A stretch of 64,000 nucleotides of DNA from Coptis chinensis (Eukaryota > Streptophyta > Magnoliopsida > Ranunculales > Ranunculaceae): the NCBI GenBank assembly GCA_015680905.1, contig CM027381.1:69553501-69617500 (forward strand). The letters are read 5' to 3'. The notes below the pieces were generated by a model. It was not told the DNA's origin. It ran no database searches and saw nothing but the letters and a program-made list of their open reading frames with translations. Both the position numbers and the translations under genes were made by a program. This document shows positions 22,115 through 34,480 of this stretch, piece by piece. How positions within the stretch are numbered: the first letter of the stretch is position 1; each line of letters opens with the position of its first letter.

Positions 22115-22824
22115 TGTTGGAGTTATCCCTCACATAAGGAAAAAGAGAAAACAGATACTGTTCGTGTGAAGAAGCCAAAGCGCGCACGTACTTAGATTGG
22201 CCGTGCCCAAGGCGTGCCTGCGCTCTTGCCGTGAAAAAGAAGATAGTTTTTTTTTCCAAGCATCCCATGAAACATGTCTACTGGAGTTTTGGGATGGAAA
22301 AATAAGAGGGCGCGCGTGCGCTCAGATTGGCCTTGCCAAAAGTGCCTGCGCTCATGCCTGAATATGTTGGGTTTTGATTTTTCTACAGTAAGTACGAAAT
22401 TTCGCAAACACGCCGAAATTTCAGATTACTATAAAAACAAAAGTTAGGTTTTAGAAAACAAAGTTTTGAATAGAAACCCAATTTTAAGAGCAATCAAAAT
22501 TGAGAGAAAAAAGCTTGTAAGGAGAGAAGAGTGATCTAATAAGTTGGAGAGACTTGAGAGGACTGATTGTAATCTTCATTTCCATACTTATAAAAGGATT
22601 AGCTCTTATGAAAGTAGGCATCATTGGCCGAACCATGGTATATTTTTGTGTTATGGTATGTTTTACTTGGTTTATATTTCTATTGCTTGTTTGTGATAGT
22701 TATATCCATAGTTTAGGTTTGTGGTTGTTGGTTGTAGTGAAATATTATATTTTTGATTGGAGCAGTATATTGTCCTAGTGCAAGCTATCTTAGTGAGGAT
22801 CAATTGGTATCGTTTTCCCCAACA
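22115..22824 (+). repeat. 5' LTR of copia 1
   Basis: Begins tgttggagttatccctcac and ends ttttccccaaca. Contains two GC-rich islands (about 22168-22235 and 22305-22355) with GCGCGC and TGCGCTC words around 'agattggcc.tgcc', and a TATA-like actataaaaac near 22430. The downstream partner at 27026 matches end to end. Confidence 0.92.
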
Positions 22825-22826
22825 AG

Positions 22827-22838
22827 TGGTATCATAGA
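22827..22838 (+). promoter_or_regulatory. Primer binding site of copia 1
   Basis: tggtatcatag lies two bases after the LTR end, close to the TGGTATCAGAGC complement of initiator methionine tRNA that Tork elements use. Confidence 0.8.
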
Positions 22839-22922
22839 CAAGTTGGATTTTATTCAAATCTTGCCCAAAAGGTGTTTGATAAAATTCATGAGAGGAGATT
22901 TGAGTTGAAATAGCTTGTAGAG

Positions 22923-23730
22923 ATGGACCATTCTGTAAACACTCGCATGACTAGTCTGAATAGAGGTAACTACACTATTTGGAAAACCAAGATGGAAGAC
23001 TTGCTCTATTGCAAGGACTTGGCACAACCCATTAAGAATGGATGAGTAAAACTAGACGCAATAACGGCGGCTGAGTAGAGCAAGCTTGATAGAAAAGCTA
23101 TTGGGTACATTCGACAGTGGATTGACGACAGAGTTTTCTACCATGTATCCCAAGAGACTACCGTTTTTGGCTTGTGGAAGAAACTCGAAGACCTCTATGA
23201 AAAGAAGTCGATCGGAAACAATGTACTACTCATTAAGAAGTTTGCTAACACGAGCTACAAAGAAGGTTCTTCAATGTCTGAGCATCTTAATGAAGTACAT
23301 AATATCATTAATCAGTTGCATTTGATGAAGATTTATATGGGTGACGAAGTTGAGGCTTTGTTACTATTAAACTCTCTACCCGACAATTGGGAGACGTTAG
23401 CAATTTCTCTTGGCGAAGCCGCATCGGATGAAATAGTTACCATGGAGATGGCTACAAGGGCATTATTGAATGAGGAGACAAGAAAGGGTTCACGAAGCAG
23501 CTCCTCTCACTCAGAGATCCTTGTCACAGAGAAGCGGGGGAGACGTAAAAGTAGAAAACCATCTCATTCTAGAGGTAATGACAGAAGCAAATCTAAGGGC
23601 AAAACTAGAACTCCTAAGGCAGAGAGTCAATGTTACTATTGTGCCACCAAGAGTCACTTCAGATATGAGTGTAGAACACTGAAGAGGGATGAGAAGAATA
23701 ACTGTGTACATGAAGACCTGATAAATTAAG
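22923..23730 (+). pseudogene. copia 1 gag fossil
   Basis: The capsid-like domain has W.LW-type signature words (LWKKLEDLYEKKS, LLLLNSLPDNWETL). A basic Ser/Arg stretch and one zinc knuckle, CYYCATKSHFRYEC (CX2CX4HX4C), follow near 23630-23675. Most similar in wording to Tnt1 gag. Broken. Confidence 0.85.
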
Positions 23731-23844
23731 AGGAACAGAAGCACAGGCAGAGATACTATCGCACTAGTCGACGATGGTCTAGTGGGAATTATGTCAGATT
23801 ATGATAAGTGTTATGTTAGTACCTCATGTCAGGATACATAGTAG

Positions 23845-25390
23845 GTGATTGATACAGGAGCATCCTATCACGTCACACCACACAGGGGATTCTTCACTAC
23901 CTACAGTTGTGGTGGATTTGGTGAGGTAAAGATGGGTAACAGTGGCATCTTGAAGATTATAGGCATTGGGGATGTTCATGTAGAAACTAATGTTGGCTAC
24001 ACCTTGACACTCAAGGATGTAAGACATGTCCCTGACATTCGGCTAAGCCTAATTTCGGTTGGGAAGTTAGATGATGATGGCTTTCTAAACTCGTTTGGTA
24101 ACGGGGTATGGAAACTGAGCAGAGGTTCCATTGTAGTAGCTAGAGGAAAGAAAACTTACTCGCTTTACAAGACACCGGCTAGTTTGTGTAAAACAGAGTT
24201 AAATGCGGCACAAGAAGAAGCTTCCTTCGACCTATGACATAAGAGACTGTATCATATGAGAGAAAAATGCATGAAAGTTCTTGCCAAGAAAAGGCCTTGC
24301 CAAACATAAAATGTATGCATTTAAATAGATGTACTCATTGTTTGGTTAGAAAGCAACACATGGTGTCTTTCCAGAGATTCCCCTCTCACAGAAAGGACAA
24401 TGTCCTTGAGCTAGCTAGTACATACATATTTATGTAGTCCTATGAAAGTGAAGTCCCACAGGGGAGGTTTGTACTTCTTGACTTTCATTGATGATACGTC
24501 AAGAAAGATATGGGCATATAGTCTGAAGACCAAAGATGAAGTACTTGGCGTGTTCAAGACTTTTCATAGCATAGTGAAAAGAGAGATAGGGAAGCCTTGG
24601 AAGTTTATTCGCTCAGATAATGGGGGAGAGTATATTGGGCCATTTGAAGAGTATTGTAAGAGTTATGTGATTCGTCATGAGCAGACTGTTCCTAAGACAC
24701 TGCAACACAATGGTATAGCCGAGAGGATGAACTGGACCATTGGAGAGAGGATGAGATGTATGTTGTCTCACTCTAAGTTACATAGAAGTTACTAGGTAGA
24801 AGCAATGCGCATAGCTGTACATGTGATCATCTTATCGCCTTCGAAGCCTCTAAATAGTGACTATCCAGATAGAGTATGGTCAGGCAGAGATGTTGACTAT
24901 GGATACTTGAGGGTATTTAGGTGCAGAGCATTTGTTCATATTCCCAAGGATGAGAGATCCAAGCTTGATGACAAAGCCAAGCAGTGCATTTTTCTAGGTT
25001 ATGGGGATGAGAAGTTTGGCTACAAACTTTATGATCCGATCAACAAGAAGGTGATCCAAAGTCGAGATATTGTATTCTTGGAAGACCAAACAATATCAAA
25101 CTTTGTGAATGGTGAGAAGCTAAAAGTTTTCACAAATGATCTTGTTGATTTAGAACCAGAAGTTCCTACTGTGGAACGTGCAGAAAGCATTGAGAATGCA
25201 AAGAACCATGAGTTTGAAACTCATGATGAGATAGAACCTATTGATATAGAAGATGCAGATGAAGTGCATGAACCACCACCTGAGAAAGCAGAAGTGTATC
25301 CTCCTGAGCCACAAGAAGATGGGGGTAAGGAGATCCGACAGAGAGAGATATGCTCTAACCAGGTATCCAACACAAACATATGTTTTACTA
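23845..25390 (+). pseudogene. copia 1 protease and integrase fossil
   Basis: The protease active site DTGASYH lies at about 23851. It is followed by the GAG-pre-integrase region with a Cys/His cluster, then the integrase core with FIDDTSRK, RSDNGGEY and an 'HNGIAERMN' end. The Tork-type 'VFRCRAFVHIPKDERSKLD' region and the acidic hinge before RT come next. Broken. Confidence 0.88.
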
Positions 25391-26950
25391 TCTGATGGTG
25401 GAGAACCAAGCTATCAAGATGCTCTTGAACGAAGGTACAAACAAAGAGAAGTGGTTGAAGACCATGCATGATGAGATGAGTTCTTTGCATAAGAATCACA
25501 CTTATGACTTAGTTGAGAAATCGAAAGGAAGAAAAGTTCTCAAGAATAAGTGGATCTTCAAAGTCAAATATGAGGAGAATAATCCACACCCAAGGCATAA
25601 AGCTTGCCTTATTGTGAAGGGATTCGGTCAAAGGAAAGGTATTGACTTTGATAAAATTTTCTCTCCTATAGTTAAGATGACTTCTATCAGGGTCATATTA
25701 GGTCTGACCATAAGGATGAACCTAGAGGTTGAGCAACTAGATGTTAAGACAATCTTTCTTCATGGAGACCTTGAAGAAGATGTCTACATGAATCAACAAG
25801 AGGGGTTTGAGCTCAAAGGCAAGGAGCACCTGGTATGCAAGCTAAGAAAGAGTTTGTATGGGTTGAAGTAGGCACTGAGATAGTGGTACATGAAGTTTGA
25901 GTCCTTTATGGTGAAGCATGGATACAAGAAGTCTGCTTCCGATAATTATGTGTTTGTTCAGAAATTTCCAGATAGGGATTTCATAGTACTTTTGTTATAT
26001 GTGGATGATATGTTGATAGTGTCCAAAACATCAATAAGATATCTAAGCTAAAGAAAGACTTGAGTAAGTCCTTTGAGATGAATGATTTGGGTCAAGCAAA
26101 GCAGATACTTGGTATGTGGATCACTCGTGACAGAGAGAGTGGAAAGTTGTGGCTTTCTCAAGAAAGCTACATTGAGAAGGTGTTAAAGAGATTCAACATG
26201 GACCAAGCGAAGCCAGTCAGTTGTCCGCTTGGTGGCCAGTTGCGCATGACCAAAGATATGTGTCCAAAGGGTGAGCATGAGCAGAGTTAAATGGAAAAGA
26301 TTCCTTATGCATCCACAATGGGGAGCTTGATGTAAGCAATGGTGTGTACAATACCGGATATTGCTTTTGCTATTGGTATTGTAAGCCTTTTTTGTCAAAT
26401 CTGGGTAAAGAGCATTGGGAAGGTGTTAAGTGGATATTGAGATATCTCAAGGGCACTTCTAAGGTGGGGTTGTGTTTTGGTGGAAGTAAGACCTTGCTTG
26501 AAGGCTACATAGATGCCGACATGACAGGTGATATTGACTCTATGAAGTCTACTTCCGGTTATTTGTTTATTTTTGTAGGGGGAGCAATTTCTTGGCAATC
26601 TAAGTTGCAAAAATGTGTTGCCCTCTCCACTACAGAAGCCGAGTATATTGCAGCCACTGAGTCTTGCAAAGAGATGCTATGGATGAAGAGGTTCTTCGAT
26701 GAACTAAAGCTAATGCAGAAACAGTGTTTGTAGTTCTATATGACAGTCAGAGCGCCAACTATTTGAGGAAGAATCCGAGTTTTCATTCTAGATCCAAGCA
26801 CATACATGTGCGTTATCATTGGATTAGAGAAGTTCTCGAAGACAAACATTTGTGCATTGAGAAGATCCATACCGACAAGAATAGGTCGGATATGATGACC
26901 AAAGTTTTACCGAAAGGTAAGTTTGATGTTTGTTATGCTACCGCCGGAAT
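25391..26950 (+). pseudogene. copia 1 reverse transcriptase and RNase H fossil
   Basis: The RT has KARLVVKG-like 'HKACLIVKGFGQRKGIDF', 'EQLDVKT.FLHGDLEE', 'SLYGLK' and the YVDDML catalytic box. The RNase H has DADMTGD, 'SGYLF.F.GGAISW' and 'ALSTTEAEYIAA', then 'KHI.VRYHWIRE'. This order and wording are typical of Tork elements. Broken. Confidence 0.9.
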
Positions 26951-27012
26951 GGTAGCGCGCACATTCCTATTGTTGATTTGGGAATGTATAGAAGTATCCC
27001 CCCTCATTGTTT

Positions 27013-27025
27013 TGGAGGGGGAGAT
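27013..27025 (+). promoter_or_regulatory. Polypurine tract of copia 1
   Basis: ggagggggagat lies directly before the 3' LTR start tgtagg, the expected plus-strand priming site. Confidence 0.8.
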
Positions 27026-27731
27026 TGTAGGAATTATCCCTCACATGAGGAAGAAGAGAAAACAGGTACTGTTCATGTGAAGAAGCTAGAGCGCGCACGT
27101 GTTCAGATTGGTTGTGCCCAAGGCGCGCCCGCCCCCTTACCGTGAAAAAGAAGATAGTTTTTTTTTAGCTTCCCACGAAACATGTCTACTGGAGTTTTGG
27201 GATGGAAAAATAAGAGGGAGCTCACGCGCTCAGATTGGCCTTGCCAAGAGCGCGCCTGCACTCATGCTTAAATATGTCAGATTCTGATTTTTCTACAGTA
27301 AGCATGAAATTTCACAGACGCGCTGAAATTTCAGATTACTATAAAAACAAAAGTTAGGTTTTGGAAAACCAAGTCTTGAATAGAAATCCAATTTTGAGAG
27401 CAATCAAAATTGAGAAAAATCTTGTAAGGAGAGAGGAGTGATCTAGTAAGTTGGAGAGACTTGAGAGGAGTAATTGTAATCTTCCTTTCCATACTTATAA
27501 AATGATTAGCTCTTGTGGAAGTATGCATCATTGGCTAAACCATGGTACATCTTTGTATTGTGGTATGTTTTATTTGCTTTATATTTCTATTGCTTATTTG
27601 TGATAGTTATATCCATAGTTTAGGTTTGTGGTTATTGGTTGTAGTGAAATATTAGATTTTAGATTGGAGTAGTAGATTGTCCAAGTGCAAGCTATCTTAG
27701 TGAGGATCGATTGGTATCATTTTCTCCAACA
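27026..27731 (+). repeat. 3' LTR of copia 1
   Basis: Begins tgtaggaattatccctcac and ends ttttctccaaca. Same GC-rich islands and TATA-like site as the 5' LTR, with scattered differences. Confidence 0.92.
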
Positions 27732-28035
27732 ATATTTATATTTTTAGATCACTACATTGAGACTCTCAACATTTTATCTTATACCATTTCGACCCATCTT
27801 CACTCAATCACTAAAGATCATTAAGATACCAGACTGTATATGTCTCTGAAATCAGATTTAGACGACCTAAAGTGGGATGGTGTAGAACATATATAATAAC
27901 ATGCAATGCTAGCATCTAACCTCAGTCCTCAGACAGGCAGTACAACTTGCAAGTTACGCATTATTTTTGCGGCCATTGAATATGCCTGCAGCTCAAAGGA
28001 CTTAAAAGAGCTCCAAAGTTTACCTTGGTTTGAAG

Positions 28036-28578
28036 TAGGGATGTAAATATTACCCATGGGGACCCAACCCCAATGGGGCGGGGGGAGATAAATGGGGATG
28101 GGGGGTAGGTATGGGGAATCCACGACTCCTTCCAAGTTTATGGGGGCGGGTGTGGGGATTGGGTCCCCTACCCGACCCCGCCCCAATTAAGTATGTATTG
28201 TATATAATTTGCATGTATTATTTATATTATATACATTTATCAAAATGTTGCAAGAGAATAAATTAAACTCAATACCTCATTCTTATAACCATGACCATTT
28301 TTTCCCTGGGCTAATGCAAAATCTATGAATGGTCTTTAATATAAAGAAGAAAAATAGTTTAGTTAGGCGATTATAAGTATAAAATTTTCTTTTGTGAAGT
28401 TGGTTAATGGGGGGTGGGGCGGGTATGGAAAATCTGGTAGCCTAGTGATCGAGGTGGGTATGGGGAATCCTCGATTACCTCTTGAGTGGGGATGGGGCTG
28501 GTATAGAGAGTGAAATTGAAGTCAGGGATCGGGATGGGATGACAAACCCGCCCTCGACCCGCCCCATTTACATCCCTA
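28036..28578. mobile_element. hAT-type MITE with perfect 8-bp target duplication
   Basis: Terminal inverted repeats tagggatgtaaat / atttacatcccta. The flanking octamer gtttgaag is present on both sides (28028-28035 and 28579-28586). An 8-bp duplication with TAGGG-type ends is the signature of hAT superfamily non-autonomous elements. Subterminal regions are strikingly G-rich at the left (ggggcgggg, ggggatgggg) and C-rich (cccgcccc) at the right, with AT-rich DNA between. No coding capacity. Confidence 0.9.
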
Positions 28579-28586
28579 GTTTGAAG

Positions 28587-28996
28587 AAATAGTTTACAGA
28601 CCACTTCTTCCAGACCATAAAGGTCTATAGTGTCTAATAAACTATAATGAAACATTGAAACTCTTATTGGACGCTGCATTAGTAAGAGGATTGTTTTTTG
28701 TCTCAAAACATAGTGATTGAGTTGTTTCGGTGATGTACGTGAATCCTAATATGGTTTTCCAAAAGAATGCTCTACAAATACATCATAATACAAAATTAAA
28801 TGCAAGGCTATCTAGGGACAATATGAGGAATGGCATTCACTACTTGGTGGTTCGCTAAGGGTTAGGTGTTCAAGCAAGACAAAAAAAGAGCCAGAAGGGT
28901 GCAGAAATGTCACCGGTGGCCGCTTGGTTGTAACAACGTTAAACTTTTTTGATTTAGCATCTAGACGCAACCCTGGCATTGCAGATCTGGACATAT
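28587..28996. other. Gene-free gap between the hAT MITE and copia 2
   Basis: No coding region, repeat structure or known motif recognised. A minus-strand frame at 28812-28994 has no domain. Confidence 0.5.
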
Positions 28997-29630
28997 TATT
29001 GGGGAAAATGATATCAATCGATCTCCACTAAGATAGCTTGAATATGAACACTCTATATTCCAATTGAAAATCTAAGCTTTTACTACAACCAACAACCATA
29101 AACCAAAGCTATGAAATTAACTATCACAAACAAGCAATAGCAATGTAAAGTAAAACTTACCATAATGAGACACAAAATATAACATGGTTTGGCTAATGAT
29201 GCCTACTTCCACAAGAGCAAATCCTTTTATAAATTTGGGAAGGAGGATTACAATTACTCCTCTCAAGTCTCTCCAAACTTACTAGATCTCTATTCGCTAA
29301 TCTATCACAAACAACCCTAGCTCCATATATATAGGATTCTAAAATTTTGATGTGAAACGAAATTCCAAAATAACACGGTTTGTCTGCTGAAAACCATATT
29401 CCTGACTGTGCACGGCAAGGGGGCGTGAGCCCCTTAGGCTACGAATATTAGGGTGAGTGCGCCCTTTATGTAAACTTGACCAACAACATCAGTTTCAAAT
29501 GATGTGATCAGATCGTTTAAACTTCTTAGAGTCGATCCCATGTCGTCCATCTTCATTTCACGAGGGCGTGCGCCCTTTATCCAAGGCAAAGCAGGGGGCT
29601 TACAACACCTTCCCAATGCTCTTTACCCGG
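28997..29630 (-). repeat. 3' LTR part of copia 2
   Basis: The minus strand ends ccccaata and shares 'tggttgttggttgtagt', 'caagctatcttagtg' and 'ttggagagacttgagagg' with the copia 1 LTR. The rest differs and includes its own TATA box (cctatatatatgg) and the 'aagggcgca' and 'cacgccc' GC-rich words near 29415-29575. The upstream border joins RT/RNase H coding through a deletion, so the LTR start is not exact. Confidence 0.75.
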
Positions 29631-32139
29631 ATTTGACAGAAATCGGCTTACAACACCAATGGCGAAAGCAATATCCAGCCTTGTACACACCATTGCATAC
29701 ATCAAGCTGCCCACTACGGATGCATAAATAATCTTTTGCATTTATTTTTTCTGATGCTCACCCTTCGGACATATATCTTTGGTCATACAAAATTTGCAAC
29801 CAAGCAGACAACTTACTGGCTTCACTTAATCCATGTTGAATCTCTTCAACACCTTCTCAATATAGCTTTCTTGAGAAAACCATAACTTCTCACTCTTTCT
29901 ATCACGGGTGATCTGCACACCAAGTATCTGCTTTGTTTGACCCAAATCCTTCATCTCAAAGGACTTACTCAAGTCTTTCTTCAACTTGAATTTATTGTCG
30001 ATGTTTTGGCCAACTACCAACATATCATCCACATACAACAAGAGCACTATGAAATCCCCATTTGGAAACTTCTGAACAAACACACAATGATTGGATGTAG
30101 ATTTCTTATAGCCTTGTTTCACTATAAATGACTTAAACTTCATGTACTACTGTCTCGGTGCCTACTTCAAACCATACAAACTCTTTCTCAGTTTGCATAC
30201 CAAATACTCCTTGCCTTTGACTGGTCCATGTAGACATCTTCTTTAAGATCATCATGAAGAAAAATTATCTTGACATTTAGTTACTTAACCTCTAGGTTCA
30301 TACTTGTAACCGAACCTAATACCACTATGATAGAAGTCATCTTAACTACAGGAGAGAAAATTTCATCAAAGTCAATGCCTTTCCTTTGACTGAATCCCTT
30401 CATAACAAGGCGAGATTTGTGCCTTGGATGCGGATTATTCTCTTCATACTTGATTTTCAAAATCCACTTATTTTTTAGAACTTTTCTTCCTTTCGGTTTC
30501 TCAACTAAGTCATAAGTGTGATTCTTATGTGAAGAACACATCTCATCTTGCATGCCCTTCAACCACTTCTCTTTGTTTATACCTTCAAGAGCCTCTTGAT
30601 AGTACATAGCTTATCCACCATCATATAGTAACACATACATATTTGGTGGGTACCTAGTTGAAACTTGTCTCTCTCTCAGATCTCCTTACCTCATCTTCTT
30701 ATGGCTCAGGAGGATGTACTTCTTCTTGTTTAGGTTGTGGTTCATGAACTTCATCTGCATCTTCTATCTCAATAGGTTCAATCCCATCATGAACATTATG
30801 ATCATCATCATTAGCCTCAAACCCATGCTTCTTTACATTCTCAATGCCTTATGCAACTCGTTCCATAGTAGGAACTTCTAGTTCTAAATCAACAAGATCA
30901 TTAGTGAAAGTTTCTAGCTTCTCACCATTCTCAAAATCTTCTATTGTTTGGTCTTCCAAAAACGCAACATCTCGACTTCAGATTACCTTCTTGTTGATCG
31001 GATCATAAAGTTTGTAACCAAACTTCTCATCCCCATAACCCAGAAAAATGCACTTCTTGGCTTTGTTATCAAGCTTTGATCTCTCATCCTTAGGAATATG
31101 AACAAATGCTCTGCACCCAAATACCCTCAGGTATACATAATCAACATCTCTGCCTGACCATACTCTCTCTAGATAATCACTATTTAGAGGCTTCATAGGT
31201 GATAGGTTGATCACATGTATGGCTGTGCGCAATGCTTTTACCCTGTAACTCCATGGTAACTTAGAGTGAGACAACATGCATCTCATCTTCTCTATAATGG
31301 TACGGTTCATCCTCTCGGCTATACCATTATGCTGTGGTGTCTTGGGTACTATCTGCTCATGACAAATCTCATGACTCTTGTAATACTCTTCAAATGGCCC
31401 AATGTACTCTCTGCCATTATCTTAACGAATACACTTCAAAGACTTCACTGTCTTTCTTTCTACCATGCTATGGAAAGTCTTGAACACACTAAGAAATTCA
31501 TCCTTGGTCTTCAGACTCTATATGCCCATATCTTTTTTGACGCATCATTAATGAAAGTCAAGAAGTATAAAGCTTCCCCGTGGGACTTCACTTTTATGGG
31601 ACCACATAAATCCGAGTGTACTAGCTCAAAGATATTCTCCTTTTAGTGAGAGGGGAATCTTTGGGAAGATACCCTATGGTGCTTTCTAACCAAACAATGA
31701 GTACATCTATTTAAATGCGTACCTTTGATGTTTGACAATGTCTTTTACTTAGCAAGAACTTACATGCCTTTCTCTCCCATATGACACAATCTCTTATGCT
31801 ATAGTTCGGTGGAAGCTTCTTCTTGTGCCGCATTTCACTTTGTTTTACATAAACTAGCTTGTGTCTTGTAACGCGAACCACCCTTCTTTCCTTTGGTTAC
31901 CACAAAGGAACATTTGCTTAGTTTCCATACCCCATTACCAAACGAGCTTTGGAAACCATCACCATCTAACTTTCCAACATAAATTAGGCTTAGTCCAATG
32001 TCAGGGACATGTCTTACATCTTTGAATGTTAATGTGTAGTCAACATTAGTTTCTACATAAACATCACTAATGTCTGTAATTTTTGAGACTCCACTGTTAC
32101 CCATCTTCACCTCACCAAAATCATCACATCTATAGGTAG
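28997..32139 (-). mobile_element. Second Ty1-copia element, Tork type (copia 2), truncated and decayed
   Basis: Minus-strand fragments of protease region (31835-32149), integrase (30978-31700), RT (29826-30607) and one LTR (about 28997-29630) occur in copia order. The wording is very close to copia 1 but the LTR belongs to a different subfamily. The RNase H, gag, 5' LTR and PBS are missing. The left side ends within the protease region, exactly where the Athila LTR begins, so Athila A inserted into it. Broken in many places, with large parts lost. Confidence 0.9.
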
Positions 32140-33410
32140 TGATAAACACCCAAAAGTGTAGTTTAAACCCCTTAATAGTATTCTACTTAGGCCAATTATA
32201 TTTATAATAAATAAGAATTAGTATTGTTTACGTGTTTTCGTGTATTTCCGGTCTTAAAGTTGATTAGGTGACTAAAGACACCATTTTTGTATGGAAAATG
32301 AGTCAAGAAGATTTTTGAGAAAGTTATATGTTTAAAGCCCAAGAATCAAGAAGAAAAAAATCTTTTCAAGCCTAGTCAAAGCCAATTCGGGAAGAAAAAA
32401 GATAAAAAAATATCAAAACTTCAAATTGGCGTATGTTTGGACTCGAGCCTCAGAAGTGGGCCTACTTTATGTCAAAAAGATCGACTCGGAACCAGCTTTC
32501 CAATGGTACTAGCCTTACCCCAATCAGAGCTGTAAAAGTGGACAAAAAGATAACTAAAGTAATTTCCAACAACATTGGCCCCTTTAGACTTAAATGGACT
32601 TTGGGCTCACATTAAAGGCCCAAAATCTCCCTTTTTGGCCCATGCACGAAAATATAACCCTAATCCTTTCCTGTATAAAGAAGGTTAAGGTTAAACATTA
32701 ACATCTCCTCAACCCCTTAGTAGTTTAGTTTTAATTACGTTTTCTTTCTCTCTTTCTTTAGTTTAGAATTAGTTTGTAGTGTAGCCTCCATTAAACACCT
32801 TATCAATAAAGCTTAGTTTAATTCAATTTGATATCTTCTTTACTTTATGTCTTCTATTTATTGTTTAGTTGATTTCAATCCGATGACACAAGACTAAACC
32901 TCCATTAGAGGGAGTTTATGACGCCATATGATGATGATTAGTAATTAGTTTTATTATTGTTTTGTATAAGAGTTTCAAGTTCTTTGTTGTGAGTTTCTAG
33001 AGATAGAACTTATAACAGAGAACTAGAGGTTTCTGTTATACTAGTTAAACAATGACTATAGAGATATATGTTGTTTACTAGGGATAAAAAAAGCGATTCG
33101 ATGACTAAACTAATAGCCAATTAACAATCTATATTGAATCGCGTGGTGGAATTTCCCCTCTCTAATATCTTCTCTCATAAATTAAATCACTATTTAAGTA
33201 CTGTTTTCACATCATATTACTCTCATTAGTGAAGTAGTTTAAGTAGTCTAAATAAATATTCAAGTACGTGCAAGCAAGAGTGGATCGAACACGACTACTC
33301 CTCTTTATCACATAATTTAGAGAGTATTCAATTTACTGTTTTCCCATAAATTATCTAATGTTCAAACCTATTATTCTACTGTTCATCAATTTAACAAACG
33401 ATTATTATCA
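32140..33410 (+). repeat. 5' LTR of Athila A
   Basis: Starts tgataaacacccaaaag and ends gattattatca. The start, the 'ttccaatgg.....agcctt.accccaatcaga' block, 'cccatgcacga' and the 'gagtgga.cgaa' region match the inverted LTR at 61797-63284, which identifies both as one broad family. A 'ctgtataaagaagg' TATA-like site lies near 32670. Confidence 0.8.
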
Positions 33411-33412
33411 AA

Positions 33413-33426
33413 TGGCACCACTGGCC
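33413..33426 (+). promoter_or_regulatory. Degenerate primer binding site of Athila A
   Basis: tggcaccactggcc lies two bases after the LTR end. It resembles the TGGCGCCGTTGCC site usual next to Athila 5' LTRs, with G-to-A changes at CpG positions. Confidence 0.55.
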
Positions 33427-34480
33427 ATCTTGTTTGCTTTCGAATCGCATGTTTATAATACACTAAAATGTTCACTGCTTTCAAAACAAAACATTATTTT
33501 TACTGTTCAAGTTTTTTTCGAAATATTTCTGCTACTGTTTGAGTGCATACGAGTTGAGAAACCAACTCCGTGGCCTGACCCTAAAAGTTTAAACCTACTC
33601 TTTTTAGTCACAAGCGCGCACGTGCCCTCATTTTGCATGTATACAACGCGCCCCGCGCTCTCTCTCTCCTAAGCACGACATGCACCCAATTTAGCTTATT
33701 TTCAAGCACGCCCGCGCCATTCTTTAAATAAAATTTAATTATTTTTTTTTAATATTAACTGCAATATTACCTCACGAGTACAGTACAGTACTCGTATGCC
33801 CAACAACTTTCGTAATTTAAAATTAATTTTTCATACTATACGGTGTCTAGAAAACTTAAAGAATTCTAAAAATGTGCGTGCACGGACAACCTCCCTCAAT
33901 TCTTAAGTGGCCTGGCCGTTGGTTTGATACAAAAAAATAAAAAAAAAAAAAAAAAATAATAATAATAATAATAATAATAACATTAGTTAAATTAGTAACC
34001 CACCCACTACCAAAGCCCGTTTCACAGGCCTGACATCTAGGCCCAACACGAAGCCCATAGTAAAAAGCCTAAACCTTATTCTTAAATTCTAGCACTAATT
34101 AGGTTAAACTTTTTATAGGAATTCACAATCCACCTCGTGTACTGGGACCAATACTCGTATAATTGTTCAAGTAACATAGACGTGCTTCAAGGCTGTTGAA
34201 GGCACTATTTATACACGTAGTAAGGACACTCTAGGTAACACCTCTTTACATCCTTGAATCTACTATCAGAGGATTCTATTTATAGTAATAATCAGGCTAT
34301 TTTTGCATGCTCGTTAGGAATTGCCTATTAGACTTAAAATTTGCATGAGATTAATATCTAGTATGCATAAACCTGCCATATTAGTTTCTTGTAGATGCAG
34401 AAATAATCGCCTATCTAGAAATTCACATATCACCACACACACACACACAACCTACACCCACCAACACTACATATGTAGTA
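33427..34480 (+). other. Athila A leader with four GC-rich islands and an (AAT)n tract
   Basis: Non-coding leader between PBS and gag. Four GCGC-type islands lie in 33611-33720 (caagcgcgcacgtgccctc and variants). An A-run followed by (aat)n lies at about 33932-33980, and (ca)n at 34431-34450. Confidence 0.6.

Larger units (their letters stand above)
22115..27731 (+). mobile_element. Ty1-copia retrotransposon, Tork/Tnt1 lineage (copia 1), decayed
   Basis: A 5.6-kb element with two LTRs of about 710 and 706 bp, a PBS, gag, protease, integrase, RT and RNase H in copia order, and a polypurine tract. The flanks gtatt (22110-22114) and atatt (27732-27736) are a nearly matching 5-bp target duplication. 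The coding sequence resembles Tnt1 block by block, for example 'EVKMGNSG' and 'LWLSQE.YIE.VL.RFNM'. It is broken, with about a dozen interruptions. The LTRs differ at many positions, so it is an old insertion. Confidence 0.95.
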
